A DNA stretch of 64,000 bases from Jannaschia seohaensis (GCF_900116765.1 NZ_UETC01000013.1:1-64000); one strand, 5' to 3'. Numbered from the stretch's first letter, positions 45,641 through 55,326 are shown. Notes: a model not told the origin generated them from the sequence alone. Translations and numbers: made by a program.

Positions 45641-47318
45641 CGCCTCCAGTCATCCGGTCCAGGGCGGAGCGGTTCGCCGCGGCGAGCTCCTCCCAGAGCG
45701 AGCGGTCGGGGATGTGCGCGGTCTGGGTCTGCTGGGCGGCAGCGGCGCGGCCGGCAGGGGAGCGGGACAGCGCGGGGCGCTGGAACCGAACCGAGGACTC
45801 GTTCAGTCCTTGATCTGGAACGGCTCCGGCAACTCCGCCTCGTGCTCCGCCGTCCACTCGGATGGCAGATTGTCCGGGTACGCCAGTGCCAGGTAGGTCT
45901 CGCGCGTAAGAGGCATCTGATACTCCAGCATCACCTCCACTATCGGGTCCGTACCAGCTAGGGTCTGCAATTCCTCCCGCGAGATCATTGATCTTTCTCC
46001 TTGCGTCCTCGACAGAGATAGTCCCTTCGCGGAACTCGTTCCAGATCGCATCGGCCGCCGCAACGTTTTTCGCGCGCTTCCATTTCGCGGGGAATAGGCC
46101 GCGCACGGCCTCCCAGGTGATCGACTGCATCTCCCGGGCGAGGATGCCTCGCTGCGCCGCCGCCTCGCGGTAGGCGTCCGCATATACACCGTAGGTGCCC
46201 TCAGCGCCCGAGACACCGCTCTTCTTGGACGCGATCCAGCCCTTCGGCTGCTTCTTCTTCTCGGGAGACGAGCCGAAGTTGTGATGAACCTCCGCCGATG
46301 CACCCGAGAGCGGCCGCAGCAGACCAGCCGCGACGGCATGGGTGTCGATGGTGACATCTCCATGCGGGCTGTTGGGCGCCAGGATGTTGTTGAAGAAGTT
46401 GCGGACCTTGTGCCTCTCGCCCATGCTCCGAGAGACGTTCTCGTAGCTCGGGTCGCGAATGACCGCGATGGCCTTGCCGATCTCGGTGTTAGACCCCCAC
46501 GCCACCTTGCCGCTGGGCTCGCCGATGAACTCGCCCTCGGCGCTCACCACGCGGTATGCGCGGTCGTGGTACGTCTCATCGTAGACGCGGACCCACGTCG
46601 CTTGAATGGCTGCTCGCTCGTCTTTGATGTCGGTCAAAGACTTGCCTCTCACCGCATCGACGAGCGGCTTGTGGTCGGGCTTGCGGTAGATGCGTCGCGC
46701 CGTTTCCGCCATGGCGTCGGTCCACGGCTCGCCGGACTTGAACGCCATGATGTCGAGGACGCGCTCCGCCAAGGAGACGTTCTGGTACCAGTCTTTTTGC
46801 GGCGACAGCGCGGCGAGAGCGCCGGCGATCGAGTGATCCGGTACGCCATAGCGCTCCGACCATGCGTCCGTGATCCGGCGCGCGCCATCATACCAGCGCT
46901 TCGACTGGCTGCGGATCTCGGCCGGCACCTGATCGTGCAGCCACAGAAGGTTGCCGACGACGTGCTGCTTGAACTCGTCGAACACCTTGTCCGGGTTGCG
47001 GACGCGGCTCTCCTTCGGCCAGTTGGGGTAGGAGCGGACGACGGTGGAATTGTGTAGCCATGCCGCAGGTGTCGCGCGCATGGCGTCCGCCGAGATCACC
47101 AGCCGCTCGGCGATCGGATCTTCGGTCGATCGCTTCTGCGTCGGGAACCGCGTGGAGATGCGCCTGGGGTGATCGCCGGGGAGCAGCGCGGGGCCCTGGA
47201 AGAGGACGCGCGGGCCCATGCCGCGGATCGCAGCTGCACGCGCGCCGTCTTCGCCCCGGTCATAGGTGACGATCTCGAGCCCCGCCTCGCGCAGCGTTGC
47301 CACGCCATCGCCCCCGGC
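45640..47318 (-). pseudogene. phage polyvalent-protein remnant, distal part
   Basis: This continues the reading of the neighbouring remnant after a frameshift at a run of five C (47311-47315); one extra base there joins VVRAPG to DGVATLREAGLEIVTYDRGE. It encodes a compact alpha-helical domain (SERYGVPDHSIAGALAALSP, then YENVSRSMGERHKVRNFFNN) typical of large phage head-injected 'polyvalent' proteins. The reading then passes VRFQRPALSRSPAG and HIPDRSLWEELAAANRSALD. It ends abruptly where IS66 sequence begins near 45640. An overlapping small gene lies at 45803-45988. The locus is dead or truncated as it stands. Confidence 0.6.
45803..45988 (-). CDS. small protein overlapping the polyvalent remnant
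   Basis: 61 aa (MISREELQTLAGTDPIVEVM...EPFQIKD) in a different frame from the surrounding remnant. The composition is normal for a soluble acidic protein, and its frame looks more gene-like than the overlapping low-complexity frame. It may be a genuine small phage gene whose start overlaps the end of the upstream domain. No family recognised. Confidence 0.5.
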   Translation of the reverse strand: MISREELQTLAGTDPIVEVMLEYQMPLTRETYLALAYPDNLPSEWTAEHEAELPEPFQIKD

Positions 47319-48522
47319 GCGCGGACCACGCTCGTCTCCGCCCCGCGCGCCGCAATCCGGCCCGCCACGATCCGCCCGAAGATGTCCTCCGGCGTGTTGT
47401 ATCCCGCGCCGGTCAGCGCCCCGCGGATGGCGTCCAGCACGCGCCGGATCTTCTGCAGCGCCAGGCCGACCATGCCGCGCGGCTTCTCCTGGGCCGACGC
47501 CCACGCGCCGAACTCCTCGGCGATGGCCTCCTCGATCTGCTCGAACGGGGCGAGGTCGGGATAGCGCGCGCGGATGTCGTGCTTCTCCATCCACTCGTCG
47601 GCGGCCGCCTTATGCAGCGCGGTCCACTCCGCGTCGGTGAAGGCCTTCATGGCCCGCAGCGCGTGAATGACCTCGTGGTGCAGCGTGGCCGTCGGGTCCA
47701 GGGACGCACCGATGACGATCTCGCCAGCGCTGATCCCGTCGTTGATGAAGGCGCCCTGCCAGCCTTCGGCGCGCGCATCGACGCGCAGGTTAACGCGCTT
47801 CAGACCGGCCTTGTCGAGGGCGGCGCGCATGGCGGGGAGCGCGCGGGCGAGGGCGTCGGGGTCGGGCGATCCGTCACCTTCCTGCATGCTGATCCGCGGA
47901 TCGCCCGCGTCAAACGTGTCCCGGTTGAACGTGCTCTTGACCTGCTCCGGCTCGAACGCGACGAACACGTCGGTGAGGACGTCGCCGCCCGGCCCGAAGC
48001 CCTCATCGCGCGCGTTGCGGATCACCAGCCCGTCATGGCCGCCCTCCTTCGCCTTCGCGACGATCTCGGCATAGGTGTCAGCGCGGTATTCAGCGCCCTC
48101 GACATCGACCTCGAGCGGGTTCTGGATGGAGAGGTAGACCGGCATCACGGTGCCGTCTGGCTCCACCGCGCTCATGCCCACCGTGCGCAGCATACCCTCA
48201 CTCGCGCGCCGGTAGAGGCCGCCAGTCAGCGCGTTGATCGCGGCCAGGAAGCGGTTGTCTCGGTAGGCGTCGAACCCGGCGGCATAGGTGGATGCCACCT
48301 CGGGCGAGGCGGAAAAGAAAAACCCCTCACGCGCATCGGCTGCGCCGGTCGCGCTGCCGCTCCGGGCCGGGTCGAACGCCTCAAAGTCGCCCGCCGTCGT
48401 GCCGTGGTAGACGACGCGCGGGTTGCCATCGGCGTCGGTGACGGCGCTGTCGCCGAACCACTGGCGGAAGGCGTCGGTGCCGAACGGCTCGGCTTCCTCG
48501 AAGAGAGAACCCTGGCGCGGGT

Positions 48523-48720
48523 CTACGGGGCGGGGGCGGCCTCGGCGTCGGGGCTGCCGCTCTGCATCCGGGCGATCTGCTTGCGGGCGCTGTCCATCTC
48601 CATCCGAACGATCTCGCGCGCGCTCGGCTCCTTGGTCTCGGCCATAAGGGCTTCCATCTCGCGAAGGAAATCCTTCCATGTCTCCAAGTCGGCGAACGGG
48701 CTCGGCGGGTCGATCAGCAT
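48523..48720 (-). CDS. small phage-type protein nested in the polyvalent remnant
   Basis: 65 aa (MLIDPPSPFADLETWKDFLR...). It has a reasonable ribosome site (AGGA seven bases before the ATG) and a helical, charged sequence (REMEALMAETKEPSAREIVR). In the same stretch the long frame is only Arg/Pro/Gly/Asp-rich filler, so this short frame is probably the true product here. Family unknown. Confidence 0.5.
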   Translation of the reverse strand: MLIDPPSPFADLETWKDFLREMEALMAETKEPSAREIVRMEMDSARKQIARMQSGSPDAEAAPAP

Positions 48721-49878
48721 TGGCGAATCCTAGTCTCTGCAACTCCCGACGCACCTCGCGCCGGGCTTGGTCATGAGCGGCGTCGAGCCCAGCGATCTGC
48801 TCGAGATCGTTCCTGCCCTGCCTCTCGGATATAATCACTCCCTCGTCGTGGAGAACCCGCATCGCGGCATCGCTCTCGATGACAGCGAGGGCATTCGACA
48901 CCTCTGTCGGGTCCGCCCCCTCATTGACCCGGCGCGTGAACTCCGCCTGCAGGATCTGATGGGCCGGACCTGCCGCAAAACCGCGAAGATCGCGAATGGT
49001 CGAAAAGGCGTAGGCCTGTGCCTTGCCAACGGTGAGCGTGTTGTTGACGCCCTGCATCAGCAACGCGCGCCCATTCGGAGTCATTTCCGCACGGTAGGTC
49101 GATCCATCGGTCCCGTGAGCGTAGACAACTGCGATGCCACCATGCGCCAGGGCGGAGATGTCGGACGACGAGAACGAAGTCCCACGCGGGTGCGTGTGGT
49201 GGAAGACGATCCCGGCTTCCGGGTCAGTGACCGCGGCCACGGCAGGCCCGAACCCGATTGAGCTTCGCCCACCGGACCCGATCGCGATCACGTCGCCGTC
49301 GCCGTTGACCGCCAGGGCGTACTCGCGCGCCCGCAGGTTGGTGGCGCCACGGCCTCGGAGCCACTTCGCCGCATCATCTCCGGCCTGGTCCTTGCGGATG
49401 TCTGGCATGGTGTGGTGCATGGTGTCGAGGCCGTTGACAGACGCGGTGGCCCCAACAAAGCGTGCAAGACGCGGGTCGCGCTGCCCCTGCCTTTCCGGCT
49501 CCGCCTGCGCCAGAAGATCGCCCTGGGCGCCCCTTCCGAACAGCGTATCCTCGTCATTCTCGACCCGCTGCTGGTCGCCGCGGCGCATCCGGCTCTGCCG
49601 CTGCCACGCGTCGATCTCCGCCCGGTCGCGCGCGTTGTCCCGCCCGCCGGCCGGGGCGCCGCCGAACAGGTCATCCTGCTCCGCCAGCGCCGCAGTGACG
49701 TCGCGCTCCAGCCGGGCCGGGAAGACCCAGCCCTGAGCGCCCTGGTTCCAGATCGGGCGAACCCCGACGTCGGAGAAGACCTCCGCCGCCTCGCGCGGCA
49801 CGCCCCGAACGATGACCGAGCGGTCGCCGTAGGGCTCGACGAACGTCGCCTCGGCGTCGAAGAGGCCGGGGCCCTGGT

Positions 49879-50106
49879 CTACGTCTTCATCTGGCCCCAC
49901 GGCTTGGTCGGCATCGTCCGGCCCTGCTTGGCGTAGGTCTCGCCCACCTGCTTCAACAGGCGATCCTGCTTCACGTCCTGCGCCGCCCGGTCGGCCGCCG
50001 CCTGAAAGATCTCCGGCGGCATTTCGGACAGCGTCGACAAATCGGCCTGATACGGCCCGGAGGGAATCGCCGCCCGCGAGGGCTTGGGCTGCTTCGGTGA
50101 GGGCAT
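49879..50106 (-). CDS. small phage-type fragment at the 5' side of the polyvalent remnant
   Basis: 75 aa (MPSPKQPKPSRAAIPSGPYQ...). It has a natural-looking helical segment MPPEIFQAAADRAAQDVKQD and the tail PTKPWGQMKT. It lies in a different frame from the overlapping Gly/Arg-rich reading and may be the end of the phage gene that originally preceded the polyvalent gene. Confidence 0.4.
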   Translation of the reverse strand: MPSPKQPKPSRAAIPSGPYQADLSTLSEMPPEIFQAAADRAAQDVKQDRLLKQVGETYAKQGRTMPTKPWGQMKT

Positions 50107-50294
50107 CGCTGATCGGTCCTTTCACGTTCGCCTGCGAGGTCAGGAACTGCATCGCCGCCTCGTCCCCGCTGAGACGCGCCGCGTTGGCGTCCTGGTCCAG
50201 CTGGTTCCCAGCAGAGGTGATGGCTTCGCCGCGCTCGGTCAAGGTGCGGAACGTCGCCCGAGCCTGTTTGGTCCGCTTCAACTCGATACTGAAT

Positions 50295-51074
50295 CTAATC
50301 CAAGCTCTCAGCCCTGATAGCGGGAAGGTCGCGTCGGATTGAACGCTCGCTGATATCGATGCCGTACTCGTCCTTCAATCTCCGGATGAGGTACTCTGAT
50401 AGTGCCTTGCCGGTCAATTTAGTCTGTGGAAGCATGGTCCGAATGGCATCGCGCCGCTCAGCCGCTGATGCTCGACTCGACGTAATGGCTTTTGAACGAT
50501 GCTGATCGAGAACCCGACGCTGCTTTCGGCCGGTCGTTATAGCCGGAAGATGCAAACCATGAAAACGAGCCTCAGTTCGGAGTTCCCCGAGACGGGCGGC
50601 ATCCCATAGCGCCGCCTGCTCTGTCTCGGCATCGAGTATCGTGCGAATGACGTTCGCCTCTGCAGCAAGCCAGTACGCCTGTGTCCCGCGCCTCGTCCTC
50701 TTACAGGTGAAGTTTAGGCCGAGTTCGGCCTTTAAACCGCGGCCCCACCATTCAGGCTCAGGGACGTCGCACTCTACGCGGAGTTCCGGCCAAATTTCCC
50801 ATGTACGCGCCTCGTCCTCCTCGGAAAGGGCGAACCAAACGCTGTCGTCTTCCTGGCTGACTTCGACCCGGTTCATGAGTGGCGGCCAGCCGTCGTCCTG
50901 AAGGATAATTCCTATTTTTGTAAACCGGAGCGCAAGTGCGTGGCGAAATTCGATCTCCGGACTAGTGTTGGCGCCCTGTACTCGCTCGACGACGCGATGG
51001 TAGGTAAACATTTCGTCGCTACCGAGCGTGTGAGCGGAACGCCCAGAGCCCGTGTCATCTTTCTTGTCGCTCAC
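50295..51074 (-). CDS. hypothetical protein with C-terminal HTH-like segment, coupled to the integrase
   Basis: About 259 aa from a GTG that shares one base with the integrase stop codon (TAGTG); the first ATG is 23 codons further in. The central part is rich in Trp and acidic residues (RTWEIWPELRVECDVPEPEW). The C-terminus has LTGKALSEYLIRRLKDEYGI and ISERSIRRDLPAIRAES, which reads as a helix-turn-helix. It may regulate integration or excision. No family recognised. It is directly followed by the truncated polyvalent remnant. Confidence 0.65.
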   Translation of the reverse strand: MSDKKDDTGSGRSAHTLGSDEMFTYHRVVERVQGANTSPEIEFRHALALRFTKIGIILQDDGWPPLMNRVEVSQEDDSVWFALSEEDEARTWEIWPELRVECDVPEPEWWGRGLKAELGLNFTCKRTRRGTQAYWLAAEANVIRTILDAETEQAALWDAARLGELRTEARFHGLHLPAITTGRKQRRVLDQHRSKAITSSRASAAERRDAIRTMLPQTKLTGKALSEYLIRRLKDEYGIDISERSIRRDLPAIRAESLD

Positions 51075-52396
51075 TATGACACTCCATTCATCCGAACAAT
51101 CCGGACAGGATCTTCGCCGCCTTCCAGCACGCGCGCCCAAGCCGCCATCATATCCCGCCTCCGGTCGAGCATGTCGCTGCGCTGATAGGCGCGCTCCACC
51201 TCCGACCCGATGAAGTGTGCAAGCGCGATTTCGGCCATGTCGCGGGGATAGCCGCGCTCCGCCGCCCATTGCCGGAAGGTCGAGCGGAGCCCGTGCGGCA
51301 CCGCAGGCCGCTTGTTGACCGGGTCGAGATACCCGGCCTCGCCCGTCTTCTCCTTCGCCGCCTGCATCCGCCGCATCACGGCGCTGATGGACATGTCCGA
51401 CAGCATCCCGCCCTTGGGCGCGAAAAATACGTAGGGCGAGCCGTCCAGGCGCGGCAGGGCCTCCAACAGCGCCACCGCCTCCGCAGTCAGCGGCACACGG
51501 TGCGGGCGCCCGTTCTTCATCCGCGATGCCGGAATGGTCCAGACGCCCCCCCGTGTCGCGGAAGTCGCGGGAGTCGCGGCGTCCCCAAGGTCGAGTTCGT
51601 CCCACGTCATGCCCCGCACCTCGCCCGAGCGGGCGGCGGTCATCGTCAGGAAGCGGAGCGCCTGAGCCGCCATCCCCTCGCGCTCCGACAGATCGGCCCA
51701 CCATGCCGAGACGTCCCCCAGCGCCAGAGCGGGCTGATTGCCCGACTTCGCGACCTTCGCGGGCTTGGGCAGGGTCTCGGACAGGTTGCCCCTCCACCTT
51801 GCCGGGTTATCGCCCGTTCGGTGTCCGGCGACGGTCGCCCATGACAAGACGTTCTCGATACGGCCCCGGAGGCGCGATGCGGTCTCCGTCTTGTCCTGCC
51901 AGATCGGTTCCAGCACGCGCAGCACGTCCTGCACCGAGATTTCGGAGACCAGCTTCGGCCCCAGCTTCGGCACGGCATAGTTATCGAGGGTCGAGCGCCA
52001 TTGCTTACGGTGCTTCTCGTTCCGAAACTCCGACAGCTTGGCCGCAAGGTATCGGTCCACCGCGTCCGCAAAGGTCATGCCCTCCCGCACCTTCCGCTTC
52101 TCGGCCAGAGGGTCGCCGCCCAGCATCGCCTGGCCGCGATTTTCGAGCGCCACCTTGCGCGCCATCGCCAAGGTTACGGCAGGCGGGCTGCCCAGCCCGA
52201 GTTCGCAACGCTTGCCGCGAATGGTGATGCGCTGGACCCATTGCCGTGAGCCGTTCTTTGCCACGCGCAGGAACAGTCCTTGGCCGTCGAAATACTTGCC
52301 GGGCTCCGCTACGGTCTCAACGAAGCGCGCCGACAGCGCCTTGTCCGGCTTCCTGCTGTTCGACTGCACTATTCCATCCCCCGGCATATCCCCCAC
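51074..52396 (-). CDS. int: tyrosine integrase of the island
   Basis: 440 aa. The N-terminal DUF4102-type arm-binding domain is LSARFVETVAEPGKYFDGQG with GLFLRVAKNGSRQWVQRITI. A SAM-like core-binding domain follows (FADAVDRYLAAKLSEFRNEK). The catalytic domain has ARSGEVRGMTWDEL (first Arg), HGLRSTFRQWAAERGYPRD (HxxR) and VERAYQRSDMLDRRRDMM (nucleophile Tyr). This P4-type integrase normally uses tRNA 3' ends, which agrees with the tRNA-Ser repeat 120 bp upstream. The start overlaps the 22-bp repeat, so its own expression may be controlled by integrase or AlpA binding. Confidence 0.95.
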   Translation of the reverse strand: MGDMPGDGIVQSNSRKPDKALSARFVETVAEPGKYFDGQGLFLRVAKNGSRQWVQRITIRGKRCELGLGSPPAVTLAMARKVALENRGQAMLGGDPLAEKRKVREGMTFADAVDRYLAAKLSEFRNEKHRKQWRSTLDNYAVPKLGPKLVSEISVQDVLRVLEPIWQDKTETASRLRGRIENVLSWATVAGHRTGDNPARWRGNLSETLPKPAKVAKSGNQPALALGDVSAWWADLSEREGMAAQALRFLTMTAARSGEVRGMTWDELDLGDAATPATSATRGGVWTIPASRMKNGRPHRVPLTAEAVALLEALPRLDGSPYVFFAPKGGMLSDMSISAVMRRMQAAKEKTGEAGYLDPVNKRPAVPHGLRSTFRQWAAERGYPRDMAEIALAHFIGSEVERAYQRSDMLDRRRDMMAAWARVLEGGEDPVRIVRMNGVS

Positions 52397-52398
52397 CT
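52377..52398. repeat. 22-bp terminal repeat, right copy
   Basis: This is the counterpart of 29858-29879 with a single mismatch. It covers the first codons of the integrase gene. Confidence 0.6.
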
Positions 52399-52515
52399 AA
52401 ACGTGGATTGCCTCGGACTATGGCGGAACGTCCCGCACAAGGGAAGGTACGTATGGCCCTTAGATCATGGACATATTCGGACTACACCGGATGGTGCCGG
52501 ATTTACCTATGGCGG

Positions 52516-52531
52516 CCTTCCTGTCCGCCAC
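52516..52531 (+). repeat. attR core of the genomic island
   Basis: CCTTCCTGTCCGCCAC, identical to the tRNA-Ser 3' end at 29786-29801 and in the same orientation. It marks the right boundary of the island. Confidence 0.85.
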
Positions 52532-52817
52532 TTGCCCTCGCGAAAGCGTTCTCCCGAACCTGCTGTGGTCGGATTTTCTTTTTGTTTTCGAGGGTTCTGC
52601 GGTAGGGGCTGAGCACCGGCCCCGGGGCCTGGAGGCTCGGAGGCGGTCTCTCAGGGCCGATATTCTCCGGGGCTGTGAACCGCTTCGCATCCGGCGCACA
52701 GCACCAAAACACTGAAACGCATACATTTTTTCATGCTGCACCCGCATGATAGTTGTATTTTCCTTTCGCCTTGCGAGCGCACCTGAAATTCAAATGCCTA
52801 GCGACCTCCTCAGCGGT

Positions 52818-53048
52818 TCACTCAACAGGATCTGCCTTCTGGGCCCGGCGGAAGATTTCACTGGCGAGGTGCTCGTGCGCCGCGGCGCGGAACTGCTTGT
52901 CCGTCATCACACGAGAGAAAATTTCCTCGTTGCCCTCCATGCGGTCGATGAACAACTCGTCTAGCATCCGCTCAAGATACGACGAGAAATTTGCCAAGTT
53001 GTTCGCACGCGCAGCTTCCACGATCTTCTCGTCCTGTTCAGCGCTCAT
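52818..53048 (-). pseudogene. hsdR fragment (C-terminal part of type I restriction subunit R)
   Basis: 76 codons (MSAEQDEKIVEAARANNLAN...). LDELFIDRMEGNEEIFSRVM and AAAHEHLASEIFRRAQ are the C-terminal helical motif of HsdR-type type I restriction subunits, which are normally about 1000 aa. The fragment begins inside the hsdS remnant in a different frame, so most of hsdR has been deleted. It cannot be functional. Confidence 0.8.
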
Positions 53049-53217
53049 TGTAGTACACGTCAGTGTAGTTGCAGAGCTGAACTGGCTCCTCATGGTCAGC
53101 AATTGTCTTGTCGACATTGCTGTTCCGGACTCCGGCGTAGAACTTTAGCTTCTCCAAGCGCCATCCAGCGGGAAGCGACCCGTAGGCCTGCTGAACCTTT
53201 TGGGGCACGGTCGTCAT
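53038..53217 (-). pseudogene. hsdS fragment (N-terminal part of type I specificity subunit)
   Basis: 59 codons (MTTVPQKVQQAYGSLPAGWR...). LPAGWRLEKLKFYAGVRNSN and EPVQLCNYTDVYYN are the start of the first target-recognition domain of an HsdS protein. It ends at a TGA at 53038 after the deletion joint with the hsdR fragment. Its ATG overlaps the end of the hsdM fragment, which preserves the normal hsdM-hsdS order. Confidence 0.8.
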
Positions 53218-53585
53218 TTCACGAGCCCTTCAAGCAGCCCGGCGATTTCGCCCTCCAGCCCGGTAATGTCGGCCTCGATCTCGTCCAGCGGGCGTGGCGG
53301 CTTGTAGACATAGAAATGCCGGTTGATCGGGATCTCGTAACCGACCTTGGTCTTGTCGAAATCCACCCAGGCATCCGGCACATGCGGCAGCACCTCGCGC
53401 GCCATGTAGTCCTCGATTGTGCCACGGAATGCCGCCACCAGCCGGTCGTTGGGCTTGGCCGTGTGTGTCTCGCGATGGAACTCGATGCTCGCTACGTCGA
53501 TGTTGCCATCCGGCGTTGGCAGGGATTCACCGGCGAGGAGGCGCTTCTCGAAGACGATGGGCGGACATTCTCGGGGATCGAGGCC
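53214..53585 (-). pseudogene. hsdM fragment (C-terminal part of type I methylase)
   Basis: The last 75 codons read DYMAREVLPHVPDAWVDFDK, VGYEIPINRHFYVYKPPRPL and DEIEADITGLEGEIAGLLEG, the C-terminal end of HsdM. The frame continues upstream (ESLPTPDGNIDVASIEF) to about 53585 without a start. No SAM-binding motif remains. The upstream joint is near a G-rich stretch at 53597-53611. Confidence 0.75.
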
Positions 53586-53798
53586 GCGCGACTGGAGGAG
53601 GGGGGTGGGGGGTGAATCTTTGGGACCTTTTCATTCGGGACCGGCGGTGGGAGTTGTTTTTTCTCGGTCGCGATATTCAGGATGGGGGTGTCAGTCGCAG
53701 TGGAGGTGGACGTACGGCTTGTCGGCGCGATAGGTGCAGACTTCTGAATTCACCTTTATGGAACTGAATGGCGGAAATGACGGTTTAGGAGTGAAGCG

Positions 53799-54266
53799 AT
53801 GCGAGGTTGAAAGCCAAAACCGACGGCCCTGAAGATTGTTGAGGGCAACCCCGGGAGGAGGCCCCTAAACGAGCTCGAGCCCGTACCGCCGTCGATGCTT
53901 CCAGAGTGTCCCGACCATCTATCCGACGAGGGGAAGAAGGAATGGGATCGCCTCGCACAGATCCTGAACGATATGGGCGTCCTGACCGAAGTGGATCGTG
54001 CCGCCATGTCCGCCTATTGTCAGGCCTATGGCCGGTGGGTCGAGGCCGAAACCAAACTTCGGGAAACTCCGCTGTTGCTTAAGACGCCGGCCGGCTACGT
54101 GCAGCAATCACCGTGGCTTTCGATCTCCAACAAGCAGATCGAAATCATGACCAAGCTCATGCCCGAATTAGGGCTGACGCCGTCGTCTCGGTCCCGACTT
54201 GTTGCGCACGCCCACACTGGGAGCGCGCGCTCGAATAGAGATGTTGCGAGCAAATTCTTTACCTGA
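53799..54266 (+). pseudogene. P27-family phage terminase small subunit with stop at codon 4
   Basis: The frame starts ATG-CGA-GGT-TGA-AAG (53799-53813), with a GGAG ribosome site before it, and continues KPKPTALKIVEGNPGRRPLN and LEPVPPSMLPECPDHLSDEG. The family start is MRGRKPKPT, so codon 4 has changed from CGA to TGA. The rest, SAYCQAYGRWVEAETKLRET and QQSPWLSISNKQIEIM, is a full P27 terminase small subunit ending GLTPSSRSR. No large subunit gene follows. This is a relic of a prophage next to the island. Restart at an internal codon could still give a shorter product. Confidence 0.85.
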
Positions 54267-54381
54267 CGGGTTCAACGAGAAGCCAAGGCGTCACCTGTTG
54301 CGACGAACGCCGTGCACGACTGTGCAGTGTTACCTACGCCGACTGGAGACTAAGCGCGCCAAAGCAGGTGTCAAAGCAGCA

Positions 54382-55326
54382 CTATTCAGCCTGCTGTCCG
54401 AGGATCCAACCTTCCCATCTTTCGATTGCTGGATCTCTCGGGTTGCCCGGCTCCAACCGCCCCTCAACGACATCCAGCATGCCAAGAAGGCCAACGAGTG
54501 CATCGAATGGATCCTCACCAGTAGGCCCGGGGCCAAACCCATCCTCAATGAGACTGCCGAGCCCGGGCTCGAAATCGACGTCTCTCGCCTTGAGCCAGTC
54601 GGTCAGCGATCCGGCGACAGATGCGCGACCTTCCCGTCTGCGCTTGCTCCAAGGCGGCCTCCTTGGGATGCCGATCTGGCCGTACACGTCTCCGGGATAG
54701 GTTTCAGCCACAACGATGTCGTTCGTCGCGAGAAGCCGATCAAGTTCACCGTCAAACGGCCAGAGGCCAATGCCATCGATGTTCGGGGCGATCACCTCTT
54801 GCCATCCGGTGATCGCGCCTTTTCCGACCTGGTTTCCACCTAAGGTCCAGAACAACATGCAAGCAGCTGGACGCGTGGCTGTACCGTGTTCACACCGACG
54901 CAAGAGCGCATCTGGTGTAGGGGCTCCCAGTCCGGTCAGCAAATGGTGTCGTTTTCGGCCGCCAGGGCGCATCGGATAGAATGGCCGAGCGACCGATATT
55001 TCGGCGGCGTCTTCACAGACAGAGTACCAATCCGACCAGCGGCCAGTCCCAAAGGATCTAAGTGCTGTCCGAAAGTCTCCGAGCCCCGTTGCCTCGCCGT
55101 AGAACGCTGGAACACCAATCGGGAAGTCAAACCCCAGAAGCAATGCGCCGTCATGAAGGGCGCGGTTCTTGAGGGTATCGAAAAGTCTATCCGTTCTGCC
55201 TACTGCCTCGGGCAGAGCGATTTCCCACTTGCCGTCCGATCGTCTTGCCACTGCCATGCTGCGCTTTTTCGGATCCTTGCTCCAGTCGCAGTGGGCCACG
55301 ATGCTCGGCCTTGAGTTATTCTTCAT
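54382..55326 (-). CDS. DUF429-like (RNase H-fold) hypothetical protein
   Basis: 314 aa (MKNNSRPSIVAHCDWSKDPK...). It opens with an acidic beta-strand pattern (VAHCDWSKDPKKRSMAVARR) and has GALLLGFDFPIGVPAFYGEA with a conserved Asp. It ends VVAETYPGDVYGQIGIPRRP and GEDPFDALVGLLGMLDVVEG. These are the E-x-Y-P and D-x-x-DA motifs typical of DUF429-type predicted nucleases or ATPases with a ribonuclease H fold. It is isolated among phage and recombinase remnants, opposite in strand to both neighbours. The reading frame is intact. Confidence 0.65.
   Translation of the reverse strand: MKNNSRPSIVAHCDWSKDPKKRSMAVARRSDGKWEIALPEAVGRTDRLFDTLKNRALHDGALLLGFDFPIGVPAFYGEATGLGDFRTALRSFGTGRWSDWYSVCEDAAEISVARPFYPMRPGGRKRHHLLTGLGAPTPDALLRRCEHGTATRPAACMLFWTLGGNQVGKGAITGWQEVIAPNIDGIGLWPFDGELDRLLATNDIVVAETYPGDVYGQIGIPRRPPWSKRRREGRASVAGSLTDWLKARDVDFEPGLGSLIEDGFGPGPTGEDPFDALVGLLGMLDVVEGRLEPGNPRDPAIERWEGWILGQQAE

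Larger units (their letters stand above)
47096..50281 (-). pseudogene. phage polyvalent protein remnant with JAB-like, ADP-ribosyltransferase-like and zincin-like domains
   Basis: Open for 1061 codons, but it starts with a TTG directly after a foreign gene and so lacks a proper 5' end. Near residue 360, VFHHTHPRGTSFSSSDIS matches the H-x-H-P-x(n)-S-x2-D metal site of JAB/Mov34 peptidases. Near 620, VVYHGTTAGDFEAFDP with FFFSASPEVASTYA and PVYLSIQNPLEVD is the ADP-ribosyltransferase-like polyvalent domain. Near 865, LHHEVIHALRAMKAFTDAEW is an HExxH zincin. After about codon 990 the frame is lost at a five-base run. Such proteins are injected with phage DNA to disarm or protect. Low-complexity stretches around 48520-48720 and 49880-50100 coincide with better-looking frames, so the locus is rearranged. 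Confidence 0.6.

Noticed and set aside
47297-48733. 478-codon plus-strand open frame in the island
   Set aside because: It is antisense to the polyvalent remnant, whose HExxH and ART motifs are convincing; the plus frame has none.
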